This document shows, piece by piece, positions 1 through 8,403 of a DNA stretch of 64,000 bases; the stretch's first letter is position 1; the number at the start of each line of letters is the position of its first letter. Location of the stretch: positions 535,001-599,000 of the forward strand of contig NZ_JBBORC010000001.1 of NCBI RefSeq assembly GCF_038004425.1, in the 5' to 3' direction. The notes under the pieces are model-generated. The model was given only the letters and a program-made list of their open reading frames with translations. It was not told the DNA's origin and searched no databases. The DNA is from Solibacillus sp. FSL W7-1464. Its GTDB lineage: Bacteria > Bacillota > Bacilli > Bacillales_A > Planococcaceae. Made by a program: the position numbers and the translations under genes.

Positions 1-1
1 G

Positions 2-112
2 CAATGGAACGGACAGCTGTTCGAGCTGCCATTGCAGCAAGAGGAAATGGAATTGTACGACTATTATCTAGATCGAGTTTTCAAGCGCAATGAATCGATG
101 CTGAATAAATAA
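2..112 (+). CDS. C-terminal fragment, probable octanoyl-[GcvH]:protein N-octanoyltransferase LipL
   Basis: An open frame enters from the left edge and ends at TAA 110-112, giving the last 36 residues of a protein ending in ...DRVFKRNESMLNK. The tail, a run of acidic and aromatic residues followed by a Y-x-x-R-x-x-x-R-N-E pattern, resembles the C-terminus of LipL (ywfL), and in B. subtilis lipL lies just beside rsfA and ywfO, which follow here. LipL moves octanoyl groups from GcvH to E2 subunits in lipoate assembly. No catalytic residue is inside the window, so the identity rests on a short tail and on synteny and is tentative; only the existence of the coding end is firm. Confidence 0.45.
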   Translation, partial: QWNGQLFELPLQQEEMELYDYYLDRVFKRNESMLNK

Positions 113-141
113 AATAAATAGAATAAAAAGAAGGCGAGGTG

Positions 142-783
142 CTAATATAGCGCTTCGCCTGAATCATTTATCGATGATTGGGATATCAAGTTTCCGTTAC
201 GCTCCATTTTGAATGTTGGCGTAGCCTCGGTATCTGTTTCTAGTGCTACAAGTCGTCTTGCGCGGTTCATAATAGAAACAAACTGCTCGTAATCTTCTTT
301 AATCGCTTTATTCTCTTTTTGCAGTGCTGCGAGCTGCTGCTCAAGCTGGTTTTTCTGTTCCGTTAAAAGTGATGTCAATTTACGCCATTTCAATAAATCC
401 TGCTCATTTGAATTCGTATGCTGCAGTTGTACTAAGTATGCAATGACGATATCGAGTGATAATGCCGATAATGGAATCGATGTTGGCTGATTTTCATTTG
501 ACGGCAGTAAGTATACTGGTGTTGTTCTGCGTTTTGTAGCCGTATTCATCATGCGCATACGTTCTTTGCGTTCCTTTTTCGCTTGTGCCAGATCTTCTTC
601 ATAAATACGTCGGACTACAGCATTCCAGCGAAAACCGCAGGCTGCAGCTGTTCGGTTCAGTAGATCACCGGCTTCCTCAAATGCATTTAATTGTGTACTT
701 CCTTCTTTGACATGGCGTAAAACAGCCTCTGCTAACAGCTCATCATTCTCTTTCACCCATGCATCTTGTCTTGTTTTTGTCAT
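142..783 (-). CDS. rsfA: RsfA-family prespore transcription factor
   Basis: The 213-residue product has an N-terminal Myb/SANT-like helix-turn-helix region (about residues 5-75, with W8 and a conserved CGFRWN motif) and a long coiled coil near residues 130-180 rich in Leu, Gln and Glu, the layout of the RsfA/YlbO family. In B. subtilis RsfA is a sigma-F-dependent prespore regulator that adjusts expression of sigma-F targets. An upstream in-frame ATG at 852 exists, but ATG 783 is preceded at good distance by GGGGGAG and starts the conserved MTKTRQDAW, so I chose it. It is transcribed away from yuzB. No terminator with a clear T-tract is visible between it and the preceding gene end at 112. Confidence 0.85.
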   Translation of the reverse strand: MTKTRQDAWVKENDELLAEAVLRHVKEGSTQLNAFEEAGDLLNRTAAACGFRWNAVVRRIYEEDLAQAKKERKERMRMMNTATKRRTTPVYLLPSNENQPTSIPLSALSLDIVIAYLVQLQHTNSNEQDLLKWRKLTSLLTEQKNQLEQQLAALQKENKAIKEDYEQFVSIMNRARRLVALETDTEATPTFKMERNGNLISQSSINDSGEALY

Positions 784-1016
784 TTTAAAACTCCCCCTGA
801 ATTTATAATAGTTTTGTTGTTGTAAATCTATCATGTCCAATGGGGAAAACATTTATTCAATATATCGTAAATTGTTGCTAGAATGACGAGAAATATGTTC
901 CTAGCAGAACTTTGAGCGGAATTGCTAGGATAATGCTTGAATGAAATAAGTAAAATAAGATACAATAACAAATAGGTTAAAACAGCGAAAATAGCTTAAA
1001 GAGAGGTGTTGGCACT

Positions 1017-1241
1017 ATGGCAAACTTATTCCATGTTTGCGATGAATGTCAGGCCGTTAATTTAAAGACGTTAATTCCAAAATTAAAGGAAATTGATCCA
1101 GAAGCAACGATTGAAATTGGCTGTCATTCATACTGTGGCCCGGGCCGCAAAAAAACATTTACATTTGTAAATAACCGTCCAGTCGCCGCATTAACTGAAG
1201 AGGAGTTAATGGTAAAGGTACTCGACAAACTGAAAAAGTAA
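1017..1241 (+). CDS. yuzB: YuzB-family protein (DUF1450)
   Basis: A 74-residue protein with paired cysteines near the N-terminus (C8 and C11 in HVCDEC) and a second pair in [10 protein letters not shown], the signature of the DUF1450/YuzB family. The cysteine layout is thioredoxin- or ferredoxin-like and suggests metal or redox chemistry, but the function is not known. It has its own GAGAGGTG ribosome binding site and an intrinsic terminator directly after the stop, so it is probably monocistronic. Length is typical of the family. Confidence 0.8.
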   Translation: MANLFHVCDECQAVNLKTLIPKLKEIDPEATIEIGCHSYCGPGRKKTFTFVNNRPVAALTEEELMVKVLDKLKK

Positions 1242-1247
1242 CAGCGT

Positions 1248-1290
1248 AAAAAGGACGCGTTCTGAAATATATTCGGAACACGTCCTTTTT
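1248..1290 (+). terminator. Intrinsic terminator after yuzB
   Basis: A 15-bp stem (AAAAAGGACGCGTTC paired with GAACACGTCCTTTTT, one mismatch) closes a 13-nt loop and ends in a run of T. It begins 7 bases after the yuzB stop. Confidence 0.85.
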
Positions 1291-1369
1291 GCGTATTTGG
1301 CGGATTCATTTCTATTTCAATGACAACTCACTTATAATGATGGTAAGAGATAAGGAGGTGGGCTATGTG

Positions 1370-2671
1370 ATGACATATGCAAAAACAAAACTGCAAGAGG
1401 AAAAAGTTTTTAAAGACCCTGTCCATCGCTATATTCACGTTCGGGATCAGGTCATCTGGGATTTGGTCAAAACAAGAGAATTTCAAAGACTGCGCCGTAT
1501 CAAACAGCTTGGTACGACGTATTTAGTGTTCCACGGAGCTGAACATAGCCGGTTCAATCATTCATTAGGAGTTTATGAAATTGTCCGTCGTATTGTGGAT
1601 GATGTATTTAAAGGAAGAAAAGAATGGGATGAATCCGAGCGTTTACTCGTATTATGTGCTGCATTACTGCATGATTTGGGGCACGGTCCGTTCTCCCATG
1701 CATTTGAAAATGTATTTGAAACAGATCATGAATATTTTACGCGTCAAATTCTGCTGGGGGATACAGAGGTAAATGCCGTGCTCCGTCGAGTGGCAGATGA
1801 TTTTCCTGAAAAAGTGGCGCAAGTAATTGAAAAAACGTATCCAAATGAATTGGTTGTCAGCCTGATTTCCAGTCAGATCGATGCTGACCGTATGGATTAC
1901 CTGCAGCGCGATGCGTATTATACAGGTGTCAGCTACGGCCATTTTGATATGGAGCGCATCATGCGGGTTATGCGTCCGCGCGATAATGGAGTTGTAATAA
2001 AAGAAAGCGGAATGCATGCGGTCGAGCACTATATCATGAGCCGCTACCAAATGTATCTGCAAATATATTTCCACCCTGTATCGAGAAGTGCGGAAGTTGT
2101 GCTGAACCATATTTTAAAACGGGTGAAAGTGCTGTGCACAAACAATTATCCATTTAAATATGAGCCGACGCCCTTTGTATCTTTTTTCAGAGGAAGTGTT
2201 ACTTTGGAAGACTATATTGCCCTCGATGAAAATATTATGATGGCCTATTTCCAGTTTTGGATGGAAGAAGACGATGAGATATTACGGGATTTATGCAGAA
2301 GATTCGTCAACCGGAAACTGTTTCAGTATACGAACCTGAATCCGTACAAGCAACCGGAAGTATATGCACAGCTGCAACGGCTATTTATACAGGCAGGCAT
2401 TGATCCGGATTATTATTTAGTGCACGATTCCACATCGGATTTACCGTATGATTTTTACCGCCCGGGTATTGAAGGGACGAAAAAGCCGATTTATCTGCTT
2501 ATGCAGAATGGGAAACAGCGTGAACTATCGGAGGAAAGCCAGATCGTTGAAGCGATCGCCGGCCGCATCAAGGTCGATCATAAAGTGTATTATCCGGAAG
2601 AGCTTTTTACAGACGAACGGATCCCGGCCGCATTGCGTAACGAAATTAAGCAGCTCATTGAAGAAGTTTAA
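1370..2671 (+). CDS. ywfO: HD-domain phosphohydrolase YwfO
   Basis: From ATG 1370 the product is 433 residues, the length of B. subtilis YwfO. The HD fold is clear: an H-x-x-x-FNHSLG segment near residues 59-65 and the metal-binding HD pair at about 101-102 in LLHDLGHGPFSHAFE, followed by a conserved Asp in the QIDADRMDYL segment. Proteins of this group (COG1078) are dNTP- or nucleotide-hydrolysing enzymes related to SAMHD1; the cellular substrate of YwfO is not settled. The AAGGAGGTG at 1352-1360 is well spaced for GTG 1367 or ATG 1370; an upstream open frame from 1289 overlaps the yuzB terminator and is not likely to be translated. A bidirectional terminator follows. Confidence 0.85.
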   Translation: MTYAKTKLQEEKVFKDPVHRYIHVRDQVIWDLVKTREFQRLRRIKQLGTTYLVFHGAEHSRFNHSLGVYEIVRRIVDDVFKGRKEWDESERLLVLCAALLHDLGHGPFSHAFENVFETDHEYFTRQILLGDTEVNAVLRRVADDFPEKVAQVIEKTYPNELVVSLISSQIDADRMDYLQRDAYYTGVSYGHFDMERIMRVMRPRDNGVVIKESGMHAVEHYIMSRYQMYLQIYFHPVSRSAEVVLNHILKRVKVLCTNNYPFKYEPTPFVSFFRGSVTLEDYIALDENIMMAYFQFWMEEDDEILRDLCRRFVNRKLFQYTNLNPYKQPEVYAQLQRLFIQAGIDPDYYLVHDSTSDLPYDFYRPGIEGTKKPIYLLMQNGKQRELSEESQIVEAIAGRIKVDHKVYYPEELFTDERIPAALRNEIKQLIEEV

Positions 2672-2747
2672 TGGATGCAGGAGGCCCGACTTGGCGAATA
2701 GACGGGAAAATTCCGCTAAGTTACAGAGATAAATACCTGGCAAATAA

Positions 2748-2786
2748 AAAACACCTCAATTTTCTCTGGAGAAGATTGGGGTGTTT
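2748..2786. terminator. Bidirectional terminator between ywfO and ywhB
   Basis: AAACACCTCAATTTTCTC pairs with GAAGATTGGGGTGTTT (G-U pairs allowed) around a 4-nt loop; A-run on the left and T-run on the right let it serve both converging genes. Confidence 0.8.
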
Positions 2787-2826
2787 CATATTTATTAATT
2801 AACTGAAATTCAGCGCTATTCAACCA

Positions 2827-3012
2827 TTACTGGTCGCTGTAGCGTACGCCGGCTTTTGCAAAGTGGTTTTTAGACATTTCTTCAATAATGATCGATACAT
2901 TTTCTACTGGTGCGTCAACTGTTTTTGAAACAGCTTGTGTAACTTCTTCAACGAGCGCGCGTTTTTGTTCATCTGTACGGCCCTCAATCATTTTAATTGT
3001 AACGATTGGCAT
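2827..3012 (-). CDS. ywhB: 4-oxalocrotonate tautomerase family enzyme YwhB
   Basis: A 61-residue protein beginning M-P-I-V-T-I-K; after methionine removal Pro1 is the catalytic base of the tautomerase superfamily. Length and the following ...IEGRTDEQKRALV segment match the small 4-OT subgroup, which works as a hexamer. B. subtilis YwhB has phenylpyruvate tautomerase activity in vitro, but its physiological substrate is unknown. The gene is read divergently from ywhD with only 65 bp between the two starts, so their promoters must overlap. A GGAGG ribosome binding site precedes the start. Confidence 0.88.
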   Translation of the reverse strand: MPIVTIKMIEGRTDEQKRALVEEVTQAVSKTVDAPVENVSIIIEEMSKNHFAKAGVRYSDQ

Positions 3013-3077
3013 AAAGTCGCCTCCTAGTTAAAATATAGTGTATAGTATTTATATTAGCGTATTTGGAGGGATTTACA

Positions 3078-3590
3078 ATGGCAAATGAAGAAAAATCGAA
3101 ACCGAAAATGGGTTTTACGATAATAAAAAATGATCCAACCGATGGGCATAAAGGATTCGGGATTGGTTCACTTTCTTTGGAAAACGTTTCGCCCGTCATT
3201 GTCGATGTCGCAGAAGGAACAGCAATTGTTGACATTGGAGCAATGCATGCGAAAAGCGAAGTAGAGCGCGGCATTAAATTTACGGTGAACCGTGAGGACT
3301 CGGCAGGCGGAAAAGATTACTGGCTTGTATGGGTAACAATTGACCATAAAGAATCCGGTGCATATTTTGCCGGTGTAACGGCTTGTGAAATGGTCGTAAA
3401 CCGCGAAAAACGCCGTGGCTACAAAATTTTGGCAGACCATGTGAACAAAATGGATAAATCGATGAAGCGCCACATTATTGTCGACCATATGGACGATCCT
3501 TCAAAGAAAATTCTGTCCGACTTCCTGAAGAGCCACAATGAAGAAATGTGGAATAACAGTGAAGAAAAATTAAGACAGGATTTAGCATAA
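3078..3590 (+). CDS. ywhD: YwhD-family protein
   Basis: A 170-residue protein of the YwhD family, recognised by overall sequence and by its place between ywhB and pbpG as in B. subtilis. The family is confined to Bacillales and has no assigned function. I chose ATG 3078 because GGAGGG lies 8 bases upstream; an in-frame GTG/ATG further up would put the start before this site. No membrane segment, signal peptide or cofactor motif is visible; the C-terminal part is helical and charged. Confidence 0.8.
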   Translation: MANEEKSKPKMGFTIIKNDPTDGHKGFGIGSLSLENVSPVIVDVAEGTAIVDIGAMHAKSEVERGIKFTVNREDSAGGKDYWLVWVTIDHKESGAYFAGVTACEMVVNREKRRGYKILADHVNKMDKSMKRHIIVDHMDDPSKKILSDFLKSHNEEMWNNSEEKLRQDLA

Positions 3591-3761
3591 TACTGTATTC
3601 TTTAATGGAATCTATATTTTATAAGAAATATTACACAATTCAGTGAACAATATGTGACATTTCAAAAACTACAAAAATCCGTGGTTGAAACTGGTTCTAA
3701 AAGAAAGTAAACTGAATTTAAAGCTTGCGAAATAGTAGGCTAGGACATGTGGGAAATGAAA

Positions 3762-3823
3762 CAGGTTGAGCAGTATGCGGCATTTGAACCTTCCCAAGCC
3801 GAATGCCCCATGATTCTCAACCT
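3762..3823. other. Long imperfect hairpin of unknown role
   Basis: AGGTTGAGCAGTATGCGGCATT pairs over about 18 of 22 positions with the segment ending CTCAACCT, around a 16-nt loop. No T-tract follows on either strand, so it is not a standard terminator; it may be part of a small RNA or of the 3' ends of the converging transcripts. Confidence 0.5.
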
Positions 3824-3840
3824 TTCATTAACCACAATAG

Positions 3841-3890
3841 AAAAGCTCTTTCGTGTCACGGACTAGAACCGGATACGAAAGAGCTTTTTT
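3841..3890. terminator. Bidirectional terminator between ywhD and pbpG
   Basis: AAAAGCTCTTTCGT pairs exactly with ACGAAAGAGCTTTT; an inner CGG/CCG extends the stem. It ends in TTTTTT on the plus strand and is preceded by A-rich sequence, so it fits both converging genes. Confidence 0.85.
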
Positions 3891-3898
3891 AATTATAT

Positions 3899-5956
3899 TT
3901 ATTCCCAAAAGTTGCGCAATGCTTCAAAAGGCAATGATTCAAAGAAATTACCCCATGAATCCTGATTGAACAGATCAAATGATGCACATGATTCTGTCGG
4001 AACATCTTCAGTCTTCATGTAAACAACGCGCTGGCTAGAGCATGACTCGTGCGCCAGTTTACCTGTACGAATATCGACCGTTACAGGCTCTACCCCACTT
4101 GGCATTGTAAATGTTTCATTTGCTCTTCCATCTAGCGCTGTTTCCATAAAATCAATCCATACTTGCTTGGATGCGGCCATATCTGCCTGGACAGATAATG
4201 TTTTTCCTTGGTCATAGCCATTCCATACACCTGCCGTTAAGCTTGGTGTAAAGCCAATCATCCATTGATCACTGTTTGTCGTTCCTGATTTGGCTGCATA
4301 TGTGTGGTTCATACGTGAACGTAATGATAAACCGGTTGCCGGAGAATAATCACTGAATACAGGGTCGAACATACCTGTCATCATTTGAGTTAAAATAAAT
4401 GCATCCTGTTTGGAAATTACTTGTTCTTTTTCGGGTTTTTTATATTTGTAAACGACTTTTCCTTTTGCATCGGTAATCGACAATACAGTAGTCGGTTGGC
4501 GTTTTTCTCCGCCCGCAGCAATGATATTATAGGCATTTGTTAAATCATACAGCGAATTTTCGGCAGTACCAAGTGCAATGGATGGTACGTCTTTTTCGGA
4601 ATAGTTGAGCCCGAAACGTTTTTGAACATCGCGGAATGATCGGTAGCCGATGTTTTCCAGTGCTTTCACCGCATAAATATTGTCGGAAATTGCCAATGCC
4701 TGTGCCATGGAAAGCTCATGGTCAGCATACTTCTTATTGACGTTTTGCGGTGTATAAGTTGCTCGTCCGCTATCATACGTGAAGGTCGTTTCACTCACAT
4801 CCATGAAAGACATCGGAGTGAAGTCCTTTTCGAGTGCAGCTGCATACAAAATCGGCTTAATGGCAGATCCCGGCTGACGGTTACCTAACGCAACGCGGTT
4901 AAATGAACTTACACTGTAATCCCGGCCGCCGACAAGAGCTGTTACAAATCCGGTATCTGCTTCCATGCTCACAAATCCAACCTGCAACTCGCTGTTTGGC
5001 ATATTTGTTTTAATTGCATTTTCCGCAGCGCGTTGATGTGCCTGGTTGAGCGTTGTTTGAATCGTCCAGCCGCCTTCACTGATACTCAAATTTTTCTCTT
5101 CTAAAATATCGCTTGCTTCTTCCCATACAACATCTAAAAAGTAGGGAGCAATTGATTTTGTCGCTATCCACTCATCGCTTTTTAGTGCTACATGCTCAGA
5201 TGTGGCACGAGTTTTTTCATCGTCTGTAATTTTCCCTTGATCATTCATCAACCGCAAAATTACTTGCTGACGATTTGTCGCTTTTTCCAAGTTATTAAGC
5301 GGTGAATAATACGTCGGTCCTTTTGGCACACCCGCAAGCATTGAAGCTTCGGCCAATGTCAGATCCTTTGCAGATTTGCCGTAGAAGTAACGGCTTGCAG
5401 CTTCAGCACCGTACATCCCATGTCCATAATATACCGTATTTAAATAGCCTTCTAAAATTTCTTCTTTTGAGTAAAATAACTCCAACCGATAAGCAAAGAG
5501 TGCTTCGTTTAATTTTCGGTTCCATGTTTTTTCATGGGTTAAATAAAGGTTTCGTGCATATTGCTGTGTCAGTGTACTGGCACCTTGCACTTTACTCCCG
5601 GCTTTTATATCCGCCAAAACGGCGCCTGCAATCCGGGAAAAGTCAAAACCGCTATGCTCGAAGAAATCTTTATCTTCTACCGCAACAGTGGCATCAATTA
5701 AATAAGGCGAAATTTCATCAAGGTCTGTCCAGTAGCGGCGCTCCTTCGTAAAATAATCACCAATCTGATTATGGTCGCTATCTAAAAAGATTGAAGCTTT
5801 CGGAACGGTAAGCGGCGGTGCTCCGGCAACTTGTGCATATATACGTAAGGAGAGGAACATAACAGCGAAAAAACATAAAAGGGCAATCATAAAGAGTCCG
5901 ATTTTTTTTGCGAAACTTTTCCGCTTTTTTCGTTTTTTATATTGCTGTCTTTTCAA
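3899..5956 (-). CDS. pbpG: Class A penicillin-binding protein, PBP2d-like
   Basis: A 685-residue bifunctional peptidoglycan synthase. A lysine-rich cytoplasmic start and one signal anchor (about residues 18-42) are followed by the GT51 glycosyltransferase domain: EDKDFFEHSG near 94 with the catalytic Glu, GASTLTQQ near 125-132, RKLNEALFA and the AGVPKGPTYYSP segment. The transpeptidase domain has S-A-I-K at 364-367, SDN at 424-426 and KSGT at 556-559. The open frame can start at ATG 5971, but GAGGTGG lies inside that extension, six bases before TTG 5956, so TTG is the better start. The position between ywhD and speB matches B. subtilis pbpG, a sigma-F gene for spore wall synthesis. A GTATA-N16-GTGCAATAGA arrangement upstream (6029-6058, minus strand) only loosely resembles a sigma-F promoter. 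Confidence 0.9.
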   Translation of the reverse strand: MKRQQYKKRKKRKSFAKKIGLFMIALLCFFAVMFLSLRIYAQVAGAPPLTVPKASIFLDSDHNQIGDYFTKERRYWTDLDEISPYLIDATVAVEDKDFFEHSGFDFSRIAGAVLADIKAGSKVQGASTLTQQYARNLYLTHEKTWNRKLNEALFAYRLELFYSKEEILEGYLNTVYYGHGMYGAEAASRYFYGKSAKDLTLAEASMLAGVPKGPTYYSPLNNLEKATNRQQVILRLMNDQGKITDDEKTRATSEHVALKSDEWIATKSIAPYFLDVVWEEASDILEEKNLSISEGGWTIQTTLNQAHQRAAENAIKTNMPNSELQVGFVSMEADTGFVTALVGGRDYSVSSFNRVALGNRQPGSAIKPILYAAALEKDFTPMSFMDVSETTFTYDSGRATYTPQNVNKKYADHELSMAQALAISDNIYAVKALENIGYRSFRDVQKRFGLNYSEKDVPSIALGTAENSLYDLTNAYNIIAAGGEKRQPTTVLSITDAKGKVVYKYKKPEKEQVISKQDAFILTQMMTGMFDPVFSDYSPATGLSLRSRMNHTYAAKSGTTNSDQWMIGFTPSLTAGVWNGYDQGKTLSVQADMAASKQVWIDFMETALDGRANETFTMPSGVEPVTVDIRTGKLAHESCSSQRVVYMKTEDVPTESCASFDLFNQDSWGNFFESLPFEALRNFWE

Positions 5957-6283
5957 GTTTTTCCACCTCATTTCTTATTTAATATAGAGCAAAATAAATT
6001 TAGCCAATTACAAAAAGTAATGAAAATTCTATTGCACTTTTAATGAAAACAACTATACTTTTTCGTAGCGCATCTTACGGATTTAGTCGTATATGCAGCT
6101 ATTACTAAAGCAATCCATAATGTCGAATTATGTCAGTTGCACTTAATTATACGAAAATAGCGAAACAAAAGTTTCATATGTTAGATTTAGTATGAGCAAT
6201 TACTTCTATCGCTATGCATTCTAAATTAAGAAATCGATTTATAATACGGAATTTAAAATAGAGAAAGGTATAGGTGACTGTAA
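5957..6283. other. Divergent promoter region pbpG / speB
   Basis: Some 325 bases between divergent starts, AT-rich, with no open frame of interest. It must hold both promoters. The only motif I can point to is the weak sigma-F-like pair on the minus strand noted under pbpG. Confidence 0.4.
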
Positions 6284-7156
6284 ATGAGATTTGATGAAAC
6301 TTACGCAGGAAATATGTTTATTAAAAGCCACCAAAATTATGAAGAAAGTAAAGCTGTTTTATACGGCATGCCAATGGACTGGACAGTAAGTTACCGTCCG
6401 GGCCAACGTTTTGGTCCTGCCCGAATCCGTGAAGTATCGGTTGGTCTGGAGGAATACAGTTTTTATTTGGACCGTGAGCTTGCAGATGTGCCGTTTTTTG
6501 ATGCTGGGGATATTCCACTGCCATTCGGTAATCCTGAAAAATCGTTGGCAGAAATCAAAACATTTGTCCGTCAAGTACTGGCAGATGATAAAATTCCAGT
6601 AGGGATGGGCGGGGAGCATTTAGTATCACTGCCGGTTATGGAAGCTGTCTATGAAAAGTACGAAGATTTAGCAATCATCCATTTTGATGCACATACCGAT
6701 CTACGTACGGATTACGAAGGGGAGCAATACTCACACGCAACACCGATCCGTAAAATTGCCGATACAATCGGACCGGAAAATGTGTATTCATTCGGAATTC
6801 GATCAGGCTTAAAAGAAGAGCTGCAATGGGCAAAAGAAAACGGCATGCACATTTCATTATTTGAAGTATTCGAGCCTTTAAAGCAAGTGCTGCCTACTTT
6901 AAAAGGGCGAAATGTTTATGTAACAATCGACATTGACGTATTGGACCCTGCACATGCACCTGGGACAGGCACTGTTGATGCGGGTGGTATTACACCGAAG
7001 GAACTATTAGCATCAATTCATGAAATCGCACGCTCTGAAGTAAATGTTGTCGGATTTGACCTAGTAGAAGTTGCACCAATTTATGACCACTCAGAAATTA
7101 CAGTAAATACTGCTGCAAAACTGATCCGTGAAATGATTTTAGGCTGGGTGAAATAG
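6284..7156 (+). CDS. speB: Agmatinase
   Basis: A 290-residue ureohydrolase, the length of B. subtilis SpeB. The binuclear manganese site is complete: GMGGEH (H112), FDAHTD at 134-139 and DIDVLDPAHAPG near 215-226. The enzyme hydrolyses agmatine to putrescine and urea, the second step of the arginine decarboxylase route to polyamines. In B. subtilis it is the second gene of a speE-speB operon after pbpG; here no spermidine synthase gene precedes it, and speB has its own 300-bp upstream region. GAAAGGT precedes the start at somewhat long distance. A terminator follows at 7216. Confidence 0.92.
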   Translation: MRFDETYAGNMFIKSHQNYEESKAVLYGMPMDWTVSYRPGQRFGPARIREVSVGLEEYSFYLDRELADVPFFDAGDIPLPFGNPEKSLAEIKTFVRQVLADDKIPVGMGGEHLVSLPVMEAVYEKYEDLAIIHFDAHTDLRTDYEGEQYSHATPIRKIADTIGPENVYSFGIRSGLKEELQWAKENGMHISLFEVFEPLKQVLPTLKGRNVYVTIDIDVLDPAHAPGTGTVDAGGITPKELLASIHEIARSEVNVVGFDLVEVAPIYDHSEITVNTAAKLIREMILGWVK

Positions 7157-7215
7157 CAGACAATAAAATATAGATATAGCAGGATATTGCGGTGTTAACT
7201 GCTAATATTAATTTG

Positions 7216-7247
7216 AAGGTACTCGAGCTTAATCGGGTACCTTTTTT
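7216..7247 (+). terminator. Intrinsic terminator after speB
   Basis: GGTACTCG pairs with CGGGTACC (one mismatch) and is followed by TTTTTT. Confidence 0.75.
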
Positions 7248-7552
7248 CTTGAATTTCGGAGGGAGCTGATGTATGCAGCTTTGTTAAGTACCACAGTCAA
7301 GTTTGCTTAAAAGGAAGACGAACAATTGGCCAAATACTTAAGCATACACCATGTTACAGTTGCAATCTAACAGGGTAAAGAATGATATGCTGCTGCCATG
7401 ATAATTGAAATCGGTTGATTCGAGTATGTGGGGGACACCCGCTTATAAGAAAGTAAATACCACTTCGGTAAGTCCCAGAATAATACATAGTGCATTATCA
7501 TAATTCAGGAGTCAACTGCTTGAAAAATGGTCTGTGGGAAGTATGGGCAATG

Positions 7553-7588
7553 AGGCGTTCAAACAGTGCACGGCGAACGCCTTATTTT
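7553..7588 (+). terminator. Terminator-like hairpin upstream of SGNH hydrolase gene
   Basis: AGGCGTTC (7553-7560) pairs exactly with GAACGCCT (7575-7582) and is followed by TATTTTG. It lies only 55 bases before the next start codon, so it could end a short leader RNA or work as an attenuator. Confidence 0.5.
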
Positions 7589-7640
7589 GTTCAATACTCA
7601 GGGGAAATAGCATCTCAGAAAGTTAGAAAATGGAGTGTTT

Positions 7641-8351
7641 ATGTTGGAAAAGGGTTATATTATATTAATTATTTCATTGTTACTAAATATACTGTTGTTG
7701 GGAACAGGAAGTTATGTGGTGAAGAATATCGGTGGATTGGATTTTATTAAAACAAAAATGCAGTCAACACCTTCGCCCAAAAAGGATTCCGCCTATTACT
7801 TTACGAAAAAAAGCGTCTTTGGAAATTCGTCAATCAGTAATGTAGATAAAGTGTTCATCGGGGACAGTATTTCCGATTACGGAGAATTCCAGGAATACTT
7901 TCCCGGTGAAGTTGTGCTGAATCGTGGAATCCGGAATGATTGGACTGGAGGAGTATTAAACCGTATACAGGAAGTAGTGGACCGAAATCCGAAAGAGGCG
8001 TATTTAATGATCGGTGTAAATGATCTCCGTTACAAAACAGAAGGCGAAGTTTATAAACGTAATGTCGAAAAAATAGTGGATTCGTTTAGAGGGAAAGATA
8101 CAAAACTCGCTATTCAATCAATCCTACCTGTGAATAACGGGTTATTCGGAAATGAAGTAACAAATGATCAAGTGAAGCGATTCAATGTTATTTTGCAACA
8201 GATTGCGAATGATAAGGGAATTGAGTATATTGATCTGTACACAAGCTTTATCGATAAAAACGGGCAACTCGACAAGCAATTCACAGTTGATGGGCTTCAT
8301 TTAAATGGCAAAGGATATAAGGTTTGGGTCGATAGGCTTCATTCAAAATAA
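7641..8351 (+). CDS. Membrane-anchored SGNH/GDSL hydrolase
   Basis: A 236-residue protein with one N-terminal membrane segment (about residues 5-25) and then an extracellular SGNH-fold domain. All four blocks are visible: the nucleophile Ser76 in FIGDSISD, Gly96 in LNRGIRND, Asn127 in GVND, and Asp217/His220 in VDGLHLNGKGY. Such anchored enzymes usually deacetylate or hydrolyse esters on cell-surface polysaccharides; the substrate here is unknown. It sits next to a membrane acyltransferase gene read towards it, which would fit acyl-group turnover on a surface polymer (inference). ATG 7641 is preceded by TGGAG; GTG 7635 in frame is inside that site. Confidence 0.8.
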   Translation: MLEKGYIILIISLLLNILLLGTGSYVVKNIGGLDFIKTKMQSTPSPKKDSAYYFTKKSVFGNSSISNVDKVFIGDSISDYGEFQEYFPGEVVLNRGIRNDWTGGVLNRIQEVVDRNPKEAYLMIGVNDLRYKTEGEVYKRNVEKIVDSFRGKDTKLAIQSILPVNNGLFGNEVTNDQVKRFNVILQQIANDKGIEYIDLYTSFIDKNGQLDKQFTVDGLHLNGKGYKVWVDRLHSK

Positions 8352-8364
8352 AATAAATTATTTA

Positions 8365-8403
8365 AAAAAGCTGGACCTCGGGAGATGAGGTTCAGCTTTT
8401 TTT
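8365..8403. terminator. Bidirectional terminator
   Basis: AAAAGCTGGACCTC pairs with GAGGTTCAGCTTTT (one G-U) around GGGAGAT, flanked by A and T runs; it serves the converging hydrolase and acyltransferase genes. Confidence 0.85.

Larger units (their letters stand above)
3591..3898. other. Intergenic region ywhD-pbpG with an unexplained hairpin
   Basis: About 300 bases without a gene. It holds a long imperfect hairpin at 3762-3823 and the shared terminator at 3841-3890; the first 150 bases are AT-rich with nothing I recognise. Confidence 0.5.
7157..7640. other. Intergenic region speB-SGNH hydrolase
   Basis: About 480 bases. After the speB terminator there are some 300 bases with no convincing gene; an 86-codon frame beginning at 7490 runs into the next gene in another frame and lacks family features. 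A second terminator-like hairpin at 7553-7585 implies a short separate transcript or an attenuated leader for the next gene. I recognise no riboswitch class. Confidence 0.45.

Noticed and set aside
6029-6058. Firm sigma-F promoter for pbpG
   Set aside because: Only the GTATA box fits well; the -10 element mismatches at several positions, so it is mentioned but not listed as a feature.
7490-7750. 86-codon frame upstream of the SGNH hydrolase
   Set aside because: No ribosome binding site, no recognisable features, and it runs through the hairpin at 7553 and into the hydrolase gene in another frame.
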